Shown here in pieces: positions 1-8,695 of a stretch of 64,000 nucleotides of DNA. Numbering within the stretch: the stretch's first letter is position 1; every line of letters starts with the position of its first letter. The notes under the pieces were generated by a model that was not told where the DNA came from, searched no databases, and saw only the letters and a list, made by a program, of their open reading frames with translations. The position numbers and the translations under genes are program-made. Source of the stretch: Sanguinoderma infundibulare (lineage: Eukaryota > Basidiomycota > Agaricomycetes > Polyporales > Polyporaceae); contig JAVLRN010000006.1 of the NCBI GenBank assembly GCA_032821775.1, positions 1,116,001-1,180,000 of the forward strand, written 5' to 3'.

Positions 1-22
1 GGGAGAGCCCTCTTCTCTTCAG

Positions 23-1168
23 CATGTTCGAGGTGCTCACCACGTCCGAGATGTACTCCGGTCTCAACGTCGAGGAGCGCGACCAGCTCCTCGAGGACGC
101 GCTCTTCGCCCTCCGCGCCACGGGCGGGGACCCGAACACCGCCCTGGACGTCGTCCAGGTCCTCGTCGAACTCGATGCGGATCTGACCAGCAAAGAATTC
201 GCTTGGGGCGTCTACCACCAGAAGGCACCCCAGCTCAAGGCCACGGCGAAGCTGCCATCCGGTCCGCCGAACATACCGCCCCCACCCAACATACCGCGTC
301 GCTCCCAGACGCTTTCCTCGCCTTCCGGTTCCGAGAAGTCCCGCGCGTGCCAGTACGCATGGAAGACAATCCCTGCTAAGCCCAGTCCGGACGGCCCGCA
401 CCCGTTGGATGGCGTCATCCGCGCATACACGAGTCAGTCGTCGACGAAGCCTGCGCGCAAGGTGCGCGGTAGCGGGAACGGGAACGGCAAGGGTGGGAAG
501 GGAGACGTTGGTGAGCTTGAGAGGGCGAGCAAGGTCGCGGCGGCAAGGAGGCAGTGGGAGTTGCAAGAGCAGAGGAGGGCCGCGCTTCGCGAGGCGGGGA
601 AGGCATGGCAGAAGGGGACCTCGAAGAACCATGGCGGCGAGATCGCGTTCTACTTTGCTGAGAGGGTGGGTTCGCTTCGTTCGCATCGTTGCGGCGCGTT
701 GCCTCATATGTGGTGTTGTGTGTGCAGGCGCGAGAGCTGCAGGAGGAAGCGCAAAGGGAGCAGCTTAAACGCGCTCGAGAAATAGTCATGAGCAGTCGGT
801 CAGTAATTTCTTTTCTGGTGTTCAGCCCGGACGTGAGGCTGATCCGCTTACGTTCACAGTTCGGTGTCCCCGACCAGCGAAAGCATTGACTTGCACGGTC
901 TCATCGTTGCCGAGGCTGTCGCCATATCGCGCGAGTATCTCGCGGAGCACTTCAGTGGTACGTGTTGTCCAGCGTTCACATGGAAAATAGTCGTTCATCC
1001 TGCCTTTTGATAGGCAAAGCCGTGAGGATCATTACTGGCCGCGGCAAACACTCATTCAATGGCGTGGGTGTCCTCGGCCCTGCCGTGCGGAACGCTTTGA
1101 CCTCAGACGGATGGATCGTCGACACGTTCGACGGCGGCGTCATCGTCCGCGGTACCGAAGCTTATTGA
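23..1168 (+). CDS. Smr-domain protein with DUF1771 region, 5' end outside window
   Basis: Exons read as 23-665, 728-798, 860-957 and 1014-1168, all with GT-AG introns and matching phases. The segment just before position 23 looks like an intron acceptor, so the gene starts upstream of the window. The visible N-terminal part is a helical region, then a low-complexity Gly/Lys/Pro linker. A charged DUF1771-like helix follows (ARRQWELQEQRRAALREAGK to about ARELQEEAQREQLKRARE). The C-terminal Smr domain shows the IDLHG motif and the TGRGKHS motif. Smr domains act as nucleases or nucleic-acid binders; yeast and animal relatives join Smr to CUE or DUF1771 regions and act on stalled-ribosome mRNA. 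The family call is firm; the precise role is inference. Confidence 0.85.
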
Positions 1169-2128
1169 CCGTGCGAGAGAAACACGACCAGTGCGTGTCT
1201 CGACAATCGTCTTTTCACGTAAACGTCCAGACTTCCGTTTGTCGCTAGAATTAGGCTCGTGTCCACCAGGTTTGTTATACCCCCCATCTTGTGTAGCGAT
1301 ACATTATTTTATTGGTGTATCGAGTAGTTTCCTGCTTACCCTGCTACGTCTGTTGTAGTGCTCTCTTATATACCCCTTCCTAGGTGCGCCCAGGCCTAGG
1401 TGTAGCGATGCTACTGACTCGCATGTTCGCCGTTCTTACTCCAGTCTAAAGCTTGTTCCCCGATGTAGCGTGATGAGACTTCAGCTCGATGCCCGAACGG
1501 CAGTCCACGTGGTGTTCCTTTAACGCTCTCCGCGCAAGGTCCGAGGAAGATCTTTTATCATGCTGTCACGCCATACCTGCCTGACGTTATGTTCCTTGTT
1601 AGTCTCACAGGCCTTGAAAGTCATTGTACGCATGCGCTTTCAAGACTATCGACGTACTAAAAGATGATATAGGTTCACTTCGACCTCCGGAAGGGTTGGA
1701 ACCTGCAGAAAATGCTAACGCTGGAAGGCAGGAAGGTTTACCCGACGGTTACTTATGCCGATGCGAATTGGCGCCCCCCTGATTCCTGCGCCCGGTCCTC
1801 GTTCGACCTCCCACAGAAGACCCCACCAACGTGAACGACCACCATGACTCGGGATTTGATGACTCAATCGTTCTGCCTCCCCCCACCTCCCCCGCCAATG
1901 GGGCGCCGAGGCCCTGCGCTCCGGCTCAATCACGGTTCCTCGAAGTGCGGTATTCAAATACCCATCGTCTGCTGGCCGCTTTTTCGAACCTGCTGCTCCG
2001 CCCCGATTACTCCTCTTTTCCTCTACCGCATCAGGTTCGCAAAGACGCGCCACTCCTGGGCGCGATTATCCGAGGGAAGCGTTGCCGGCGTACCATACAA
2101 CACTGTTTGAAGAGGCCGTGTGACCACG

Positions 2129-3277
2129 ATGCCGGTGAATCACGTAGCGGAAAACGTGCTGGGGACCGTGGGTTTGTGATATGCCCCCCTATTCGCAACT
2201 TCTTGTGCAGGCTGGACTGAGCCATTTTGGGGTGTGCAGGCACTATATGCTGGACCATCCAGCTCGTACCGCAGATATGGTACACATATCGCACGAAGTC
2301 CGTGGAGGGCCTTTCTGAAATCTTTATGTACGTCTTCTCCCTACGTTGAATTTACCCCGCTAGACACCGTTGACATGGCCATGACCTCTCGGTCCCGTTT
2401 CACGGGTTGTTCTGTGGCATCGCAGGCCCGTTTCTGGGGACGTACTCGGTCGTGCAGAATCTGAACGTGCTACGTGGCGTCGAATGGCGGTACTGATGCG
2501 GGTCAACGGTTATAGTGTCAGTACTACGGACACAAGCGTTCCCTAAGACGAGCTGGGTCGTCTTCCTTGCATCCCTCGTCGTCTTCGCCGCATTCGAGGT
2601 CGGCACGATATACGCAATTACGGTGAGCGGCTCCTCCTCTACTTGCTGAAAAGCGGTGTAGTCCGAGTTCTGACCGGGTTGGTTCCTCAAGCCGTCCTAC
2701 AACGCCGGGAACATGGCACCCACCAAGTTCTTCGGAGTCGCCAGCACTGTGCTGATCGCGGCCGGACTGATGTTAGCGTTATGTTTTCTTCACTGTTTTT
2801 CTACCATCAGGCTTACGGTGAGTCTGGACAAGCCACAATACTGTGAGATCTCATGTTCATGCCGATCGACATGCTCGGCGGCGTCTTTAACGACCTCTCG
2901 CTCGCGTTCAAGGGAGATTTCGACGTCATCGCTGGTGTGACGTACTCGGTCGTGGTGGTCACACGGTTAATCACGCTGGTGTGACGCATCGCAGTCCCTT
3001 ACGCTAAATATCTCAATGGTTGCAGGTCCTTGACACCATCGTCCTTCTCCTGGCGCTCATCCTGAATCCGCTCGCGAGGCGCCGTCGTAAACGTCTCGCT
3101 GCCGAAGTCGGGGCGGCTGTTCCGGACGTGGAGGCACCTGCGAACGCAGGCGATGGGTCCGACAACATTCAAGTACTAGAAACGGCGCCGCAATTAGAAC
3201 AGGATAAGAGCGAGAGCGGTGGAAATGTGGATGGAGATAAGAAAGGAGAGGTGGTTGTGGAGAGTAAAGATGCATGA
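2129..3277 (+). pseudogene. PQ-loop repeat membrane protein, decayed copy
   Basis: The start (MPVNHVAENVLGTVG), the first PQ loop (TICWTIQLVPQIWYTYRTKS) and the final exon (VLDTIVLLLALILNPLARRR, ending at 3277) match the intact paralogues at 32026-33173 and 19749-21019. Two internal losses break it. The second half of exon 3, including its splice donor, is missing after 'GTGCAGAATCTGAACGTG' near 2467. About 31 bases are missing near 2850, removing the KYKEVIGIS segment of the second PQ loop. PQ-loop proteins are seven-helix membrane proteins related to cystinosin and the vacuolar YPQ amino-acid transporters. This copy keeps the full acidic C-terminal tail that the right copy has lost. Confidence 0.8.
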
Positions 3278-3464
3278 CTGAAACGCTCCGTTAATGTGAT
3301 ATCGCTCACGACCACGATATAGACTTAGACTTCAATGACCGACGAAACCGATACGAGGTGTCTGACTCAGTCACTGTCAGAAACGGCGGCCGTCGATGAT
3401 GGAAGGTGCGTACATGGGAACTTGACTGACACACTATGTGGTTTCCTTTTGATGTCCACAAAGA

Positions 3465-3535
3465 AGACGACGTGCTGCTCCAGAGACGACGTGCTGCTCC
3501 AGAGACGACGTGCTGCTCGGGACGACGTGCTACTC
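3465..3535. repeat. Short tandem repeat, about 19-base unit
   Basis: Units of the form AGAGACGACGTGCTGCTCC occur about four times here, the last one diverged. The matching place in the inverted copy (about 41030-41095, minus strand) has about one unit fewer. It sits roughly 150-220 bases upstream of the TATA box of the short NDT2-like gene. Confidence 0.75.
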
Positions 3536-3687
3536 GTCAGCGAGATAAGAAGGTGTGCTTCCACAACGGCGCAATGCGGTTGAAAGAGAGTTTGACGTAC
3601 CAACCTTCTGTACACGAGGTGGACCACCGACACGTTTTTGCGAGCCACTTCCCCTATATCCTGCAGCACCTGACCCCGATTAGGGAC

Positions 3688-3695
3688 ATATATAG
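3688..3695 (+). promoter_or_regulatory. TATA box of short NDT2-like gene
   Basis: ATATATAG lies about 220 bases before the start at 3911. A likely 5'-UTR intron lies between (GTAAGC at about 3766, AG at about 3890), so the mRNA start would be near 3720. The same element is kept in the inverted copy at about 40896-40903. Confidence 0.55.
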
Positions 3696-3910
3696 CAATG
3701 GACGAGCGACTTATAAGACCCGTCCTCGTCGTCTTCTCATTGCTTCCGCAACTCTCGTGCACAGGTAAGCACTCACTGGAGCTCTCCGTATCCGTATATG
3801 AGAGCTGACTGTAGCACGGCCCTCTTTCATCGCGCTTCGTAAACTCTGCCCTGACGTTTTTGCTCTGCTTCCCACCTATCGATGGCTAGCAAGTGTCTGG
3901 ACGTGCCACC

Positions 3911-4372
3911 ATGGCCGAGACACCAGCGACGATCCGCAATGCGTTAGATAGCATCCAACCGATCGGCCGCGCCGTCTTCCTCGCCGGCTCGATAGCTGAC
4001 GACTGGCATGCGAACATCATCCGTCAGCTGCAGCATCTTCCTATCACCATCTTCAACCCCCTACGGGAAGATTGGGACGGCACCTGGACGGAACGTAAGA
4101 CCGACGCGCGGTTCTATGCCCAGGTGCAGTGGGAGCTAGACGCACAGGAGAGCGCAGACGTTATCGCGGTGTATTTGCATCCAGGAAAGCCATCTCCGGT
4201 CTCCCTTCTGGAGATGGGGCTGTCCGCTCGCTCAGGGAAACTGGTGGTGTGCTGTCCAGATGGGTTTGGACAGAAATGCAATGTGGAGATCGTCTGCGAG
4301 CGGTTCAACATTCCGTTGGTGGACACGTTCGAAGAGCTGGTCGAGGGAGTTATCCGGAAGATAGCCAACTAG
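3911..4372 (+). CDS. Short nucleoside 2-deoxyribosyltransferase-like protein (copy D)
   Basis: This is a 153-residue intronless reading frame. The ATG at 3911 has a strong context (CCACCATGG). The protein belongs to the NDT2-like family (Pfam Nuc_deoxyri_tr2 type). Visible hallmarks are FLAGSI (residues 23-28), IFNPLREDWDGTW (47-59), QWEL (73-76), SADVIAVY (81-88) and SLLEMG with the presumed catalytic Glu101. In nucleoside deoxyribosyltransferases the Glu attacks C1' of the nucleoside and an Asp such as Asp83 assists; the real substrate here is unknown. It differs from copy D' at 40219-40680 by only two residues (Asn35Lys and one Gly to Ala near the C-terminus), which suggests recent duplication or selection. 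Confidence 0.8.
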   Translation: MAETPATIRNALDSIQPIGRAVFLAGSIADDWHANIIRQLQHLPITIFNPLREDWDGTWTERKTDARFYAQVQWELDAQESADVIAVYLHPGKPSPVSLLEMGLSARSGKLVVCCPDGFGQKCNVEIVCERFNIPLVDTFEELVEGVIRKIAN

Positions 4373-4920
4373 TTGTTGCGATGCGTCATCTGAGTTCAAA
4401 TGTCGAATAAGACGCTAGCTATTGTACAATCGGACAGCCAGCTCGGAACATCCAGCTGGCTCGACAGCGGAGGTGGGCTTTCTTTCCTAAACATAGAGGG
4501 CTATCCGCGACGTATGCATATGCCAGGTGCACATTCCAGGATTTCTAGAATTCCCGCATAGCCCACGCATAGCCCACACGTCTCATTACTTAGAGTTCCG
4601 CATAAACCAGGTGGATTGCATGTACCAAAATGATCCGTGCATACAGCGGTGAGAACTTTGTCGTAGGCGGTGCACCGCCAGCGCCGATACGATATACTTG
4701 TGCATTAATGCCGCTCTGACCTGACTCGGACCCGCCAGTGCCACGATGGTTGCTTGTCTTGCTTTTATGCTTGCTAGACTGCAAACAAAACCGACTGTCT
4801 GGTCACTGCGACAAATGGCCGTGCACAATGGCAGGGACCATCCTGGTGCACAATGGAGTCTGGATCGGAACTGACAGCAAGGACCCGCCCTGTCTCCGGA
4901 CGTCCTGCGCCGGGGATACG

Positions 4921-4929
4921 TATATATAG
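4921..4929 (+). promoter_or_regulatory. TATA box of long NDT2-like gene
   Basis: TATATATAG lies about 150 bases before the ATG at 5077, with a pyrimidine-rich leader in between. The box is preserved in the inverted copy at 39683-39690. Confidence 0.6.
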
Positions 4930-5076
4930 CCTGCCTCTCGGACTCCCAGTATCCATTCCCAGTCCAGCTACCACACCGCCCACCAGCTTCTGAATTCGCA
5001 TCTCCTAGCTCCTCCTCTCCATCGTCACCCTCACCTCCATACATCCCCAAAGCACACTCACCGGTACTCACCACCA

Positions 5077-5607
5077 ATGGCGGACCTCACACCCCTTTCC
5101 CAAACCTCCCAGTCGCAGTCCGGCGAGACCACCAACGGACCGCTCGTCTACATCGCCCCCGACCAAATCGGGGAGATCCGCGGCCGCTCCGTCTTCCTCG
5201 CTGGTTCCATCGAGATGGGTGCGGCCGAGGAATGGCAGCGCCGCTTGACGGACAAGCTCTCCGACATCAGCTGTACCATCTTCAACCCGCGGCGCAGAAA
5301 TTGGGACTCGTCTTGGGAGCAGCGGAAGACGAACCCGCACTTCTACGAGCAGGTCAGCTGGGAGCTCGACCGTCTCGACGAGGCGGACGTGATCGCAATG
5401 TACTTCGACGAGAAGACGAAGAGCCCGATCACACTCCTGGAGCTCGGGTTGCACGTCAAGGACAAGTCGAAGCTGATCGTATGCTGCCCGGAGAAGTTCT
5501 ACCGGAAGGGAAACGTGGAGATGGTGTGCGATCGGTACGGGATCGAGGAACTCACTACCTTCGACGCGCTCGTGGAGAGGGTGAGGGAGAAGTTGACGAG
5601 GGCTTGA
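5077..5607 (+). CDS. Long nucleoside 2-deoxyribosyltransferase-like protein (copy E)
   Basis: This is a 176-residue intronless frame starting at the ATG in CACCAATGG. A Ser/Gln-rich N-terminus of about 35 residues precedes the enzyme fold. Motifs: SVFLAGSIE (38-46), IFNPRRRNWDSSW (68-80), VSWELDR (93-99), EADVIAMY (102-109) and TLLELG with Glu122. These match the NDT2-like family, in which a Rossmann-like fold cleaves or exchanges N-glycosidic bonds. It is about 24 residues longer than copy D, mainly at the N-terminus. It differs from copy E' at 39004-39534 by two residues (Leu7Val, Gln30Thr). The third paralogue at 7272 is nearly identical through the catalytic part. Confidence 0.82.
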   Translation: MADLTPLSQTSQSQSGETTNGPLVYIAPDQIGEIRGRSVFLAGSIEMGAAEEWQRRLTDKLSDISCTIFNPRRRNWDSSWEQRKTNPHFYEQVSWELDRLDEADVIAMYFDEKTKSPITLLELGLHVKDKSKLIVCCPEKFYRKGNVEMVCDRYGIEELTTFDALVERVREKLTRA

Positions 5608-5968
5608 AGGACGAGACTGTCATCATTCTAGCGAAGACCTCTCACTGAAGAATGAACTATGTATGCTGCATTTGTCCTCCAGGTTGCCGTGTTTGATTTC
5701 GAGCTCATCGTGCACTTAGGATGATATGTACACCTACCGATTCCTTGCCTAGTCAGATGTTAGCGTTCCAACGTGGCAAGCATCCATCGCTCGCGATCCT
5801 AGCGAAGAGGATTGTAATCATTTGAGATACCTGCATCCCGCACCCGCCCAATCAATGTTAATATCATCGATGATAGACCTATCGACGAGACAGACACACT
5901 CAAGTGCAGAGCTTTTCCACCCCGAAACGAGAGCGTCACCGTGCGTGGCGTCTACCGGGATCGGACGC

Positions 5969-6387
5969 CTAGACCTGCTCAAACTCCTCGTTCTGTCTAG
6001 GGAACTTGCGATGGCGCCTTCGCGCAATCGCCTGCACTCTCTTCCTCTTCACTTCCACGTCTTCAGAGGCAATTGTTCACTCACCTTCTTCCATTCTGTC
6101 TCCACAGATTCTCCTGCCATGCTGACCGTTCTACCACGGGAAAGTGACCCCACGGCTTGCCAACGGCGCCGACGAACTGACTCAAGATAGCTTTTAGCCT
6201 CCCGGTCAACTGCGATGGTGATGAGAGGGGAAGTCATAGTGCCGAGGGTGCCCTGTGTTCCGCTCAGTACGCCGTGACGGAGGGCTGATTTTGGGCGGCG
6301 GCACATGTCGCACATCAGTGCACCAAATGTGAGTAACATGATTTCGTCTTCCCGGTTTTGCGATTGTTGTTGTCTCGTAATGCCCAT
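5969..6387 (-). CDS. Small protein of unknown function, two exons (tentative)
   Basis: Exons 6085-6387 and 5969-6031 join across a clean GTGAGT...GTGCAG intron to give 121 residues. The protein is basic and shows CDMCRRPKSAL near residues 22-32 and a Lys/Arg-rich end. I recognise no family. The matching sequence in the inverted copy (about 38310-38700) has an in-frame stop seven codons in and lacks about 80 bases, so if this is a gene it survives only here. It could equally be a chance open frame. Its neighbours are the NDT2-like genes. Confidence 0.3.
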
Positions 6388-6389
6388 CT

Positions 6390-6433
6390 GTTCTATACTC
6401 GCAATAATAGGCGGTTAGTGCGAGTATAGAATG
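6390..6433. repeat. Hairpin, 13-14 base arms
   Basis: TTCTATACTCGCA and its complement TGCGAGTATAGAA flank a loop of about 14 bases. The same hairpin is present in the inverted copy at about 38264-38304, with the loop in the other orientation. Confidence 0.7.
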
Positions 6434-6634
6434 GAAGTTTGTAGCATATTTGCTAAGATGAGCCAAGCGTGCGCTGTTGATGGCCGTGTGGCATTTCTAA
6501 GAGGGGTACGTAGCGCATATCCGATAAGGATAGTCTGCCCTGGGGTCTGCACTACGGGAATTTACCGTCATTTACCATGGCCATCGTAACTCTTTGTAAC
6601 GTCAAGATCAGTCTTGACTGTAAAGGGATGTGTC

Positions 6635-7096
6635 GAGCTTACAGTCATCGTGGCGGAGGATGGTAAAGATTGGGCGTATGCCATCATGTCTGTGGACCAA
6701 ACCGTTTCTACAGCCCTGAGCCAACTAAAGCCAGACGCTTCGAATCAGCGCCTCTAGGTTATATCTAGATCATTTTATGGTGGCGAGAGTCTTCCTCGTG
6801 AGTATTTCATGCCTTGTTTTCTTGAGTGGAACGTACCATCTTTCGGGCGCAGATGGACAGATGCCAAGCGAGGCTACGTAGCCGTCAACAGTTGAGCGCA
6901 TGTTGTGATCTTCAAGGATGCGGCGTTTCAACGTCAGGGGTGTCATAATTCTCCGAGGTACGCCTCCAACTGCCCCAACCACCCGCCCAGTCTAGAAGTT
7001 GTGTTGTTGTCTTTTGTGGCGCGTGGAGGGGCAAGCAACACTAGGATGACTTGCCGCTGGGCATGTACATGTGGCCCACACCACCTTTGCGGACGG
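6635..7096. other. Intergenic stretch beyond the left cassette edge
   Basis: Homology to the inverted copy stops near 6634. No coding exon is recognisable between here and the promoter of the third NDT2-like gene; short open frames lack any family resemblance. Confidence 0.5.
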
Positions 7097-7103
7097 TATA
7101 TAA
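7097..7103 (+). promoter_or_regulatory. TATA box of third NDT2-like gene
   Basis: TATATAA lies about 170 bases before the ATG at 7272. The leader from about 7160 on resembles that of copy E (shared 'ACCACACCGCCCACCAGCTT' and 'CATACATCCCCAAAGCACAC'). The sequence upstream of the leader does not look alike. Confidence 0.55.
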
Positions 7104-7271
7104 CGGTGTCGGCAAACTGCTTGCTTTTGGCCCCCCAACGCCAACCCAACACTCCCCGTCTCCGAGCCCACTACCACACCGCCCACCAGCTTCCGAACTC
7201 ACGCCTTAACCCTTCCTCTCAATCCTCACCTCCATACATCCCCAAAGCACACTCACCGCTACTCAACACTC

Positions 7272-7994
7272 ATGGCCGACCTCAAACCTCAGTCCCATGC
7301 CTCCCAGTCGCAGTCCGGCGAGACCGAGCCTCCCAACGGACCGCTGGTCTACATCGCCCCAGATAAGCCGGGGGAGATCCGGGGCCGCTCCGTCTTCCTC
7401 GCCGGTTCCATCGAGATGGGTGCGGCCGAGGAATGGCAGCGCCGCTTGACGGACAAGCTCTCCGACATCAGCTGTACCATCTTCAACCCGCGGCGCAGAA
7501 ATTGGGACTCGTCTTGGGAGCAGCGGAAGACGAACCCGCACTTCTACGAGCAGGTCAGCTGGGAGCTCGACCGTCTCGACGAGGCGGACGTGATCGCGAT
7601 GTACTTTGACGAGAAGACGAAGAGCCCGATCACACTCCTGGAGCTCGGGTTGCACGTCAAGGACAAGTCGAAGCTGATCGTATGCTGTCCGGAAAAGTTC
7701 TACCGGAAGGGAAACGTGGAGATGGTCTGCGATCGGTATGGGATCGAGGAACTCACTACCTTCGACGCGCTCGTGGAGAGGGTTAGGGAGAAGTTGACAA
7801 AGGACACGTCTACGACGGAAGGGACGTCGTCCGCGAAGACGACCACGTCCGCACAGGAGACCGTGCCCGCGAAGGGGCCCGGGGAGCCGGCCAACGAGGA
7901 GACCGTTCATCGATGTGGTTTCGCCCTTCACGATGAAGGAAGAGACCGTGCGAAGGGAGCAAATGGAGGAATCAGATGGCATGCCAACGATTGA
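7272..7994 (+). CDS. NDT2-like protein with C-terminal extension (third paralogue)
   Basis: This is a 240-residue intronless frame. Residues up to about 175 are nearly identical to copy E, including FLAGSIE, NPRRRNWDSSW, EADVIAMY and LLELG. Copy E stops shortly after REKLT. This gene instead continues for about 63 residues that are rich in Thr, Ser, Glu, Lys and Pro, then a short basic end. The tail looks disordered. It lies just outside the duplicated cassette, so it came from a separate local duplication that included the leader but not the distal promoter. The sequence does not show whether the tail is a targeting signal, a linker or a read-through of old flanking DNA. Confidence 0.8.
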   Translation: MADLKPQSHASQSQSGETEPPNGPLVYIAPDKPGEIRGRSVFLAGSIEMGAAEEWQRRLTDKLSDISCTIFNPRRRNWDSSWEQRKTNPHFYEQVSWELDRLDEADVIAMYFDEKTKSPITLLELGLHVKDKSKLIVCCPEKFYRKGNVEMVCDRYGIEELTTFDALVERVREKLTKDTSTTEGTSSAKTTTSAQETVPAKGPGEPANEETVHRCGFALHDEGRDRAKGANGGIRWHAND

Positions 7995-8695
7995 GGCCTC
8001 TGCCTAGCGAACGGACCCCTTCGTTGGTACTTCGGTCGCTTTCTCGAGCACTCCGATATCCGAATCCTCGGATCCAGTCCAACGACCATAGCTAGTAGTA
8101 GTGCTACTAGGAAAGGAAGAATTGTATTGATTTCAGATACGTACCCGCACACGTCCAATAACATACATATATAAAAATGTCAAGGGAACGTTGGATGTAC
8201 TAGATGCGAACGCAAGAAGTAAAATGTACCGTCAGTCTCTCAAACGAGACAGAAAGTCAAAAGTAAAGTCCAAAAGTATATGTGAAGTCCAGAACCTGCC
8301 TAGCCCCAAACAAACGCAGTACGCGTCGCGCGCGCGACGCGAGTGGAAGACAAGAGGTTGCAAAGTGTAAAGCGCAACGAGCGCGTGCGAAAGGGTCAGG
8401 GAAGACATATAGTACGAAGAAATGATGTACCTAGGAAAGTGCGAGTGCGGGTGTACGCGTGTACGCGTGTTGGCCATTACGCGCAAAATGCCATGTCTAT
8501 GTCGTCGCCAGTCGTCGCCGTCGGTCCCGGTGGGTGACTACTAAAGTTCCGCGCAGCAGTAGGGTAAAGATCTAAGCATCCTTTCTCTCCCTCTCTCCTC
8601 TTCGTCCTCCTCCTATGGGGTATACAAGTCGTCGCGCTCTCGTTGCTCCTCATCGCGGTCATCGCATATATACACGCCCGCGCGTCATCATGCCA
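7995..8695. other. Intergenic, 3' ends face each other
   Basis: This lies between the third NDT2-like gene and the convergent transporter gene. It holds CG-rich runs (GTCGCGCGCGCGACGCG near 8327) and no recognisable exon. Confidence 0.5.

Larger units (their letters stand above)
1413..6634. repeat. Left copy of large duplicated cassette (order A-B-C-D-E-F)
   Basis: This stretch reappears on the opposite strand at 32055-36290 and 38087-41335. Reading it left to right: A (about 1413-1830, noncoding), B (about 1830-2110, noncoding), C (PQ-loop gene, 2129-3277), D (short NDT2-like gene, 3911-4372), E (long NDT2-like gene, 5077-5607), F (about 5700-6634). The right copy has order C'-B'-A'-spacer-F'-E'-D', which is the inverse with a cut between C and D near position 3154. 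Identity is high but broken by indels in both copies, so the copies are not a simple assembly echo. Confidence 0.9.

Noticed and set aside
1831..2220. Overlapping open frames in cassette blocks A/B
   Set aside because: They are not preserved between the two copies, and the CACTA-like element interrupts the region without visible consequence; treated as noncoding.
7263..7982. Long antisense open frame (239 codons) over the third NDT2-like gene
   Set aside because: It mirrors the GC-rich coding strand and has no family resemblance; equivalent frames occur antisense to copies E and E'.
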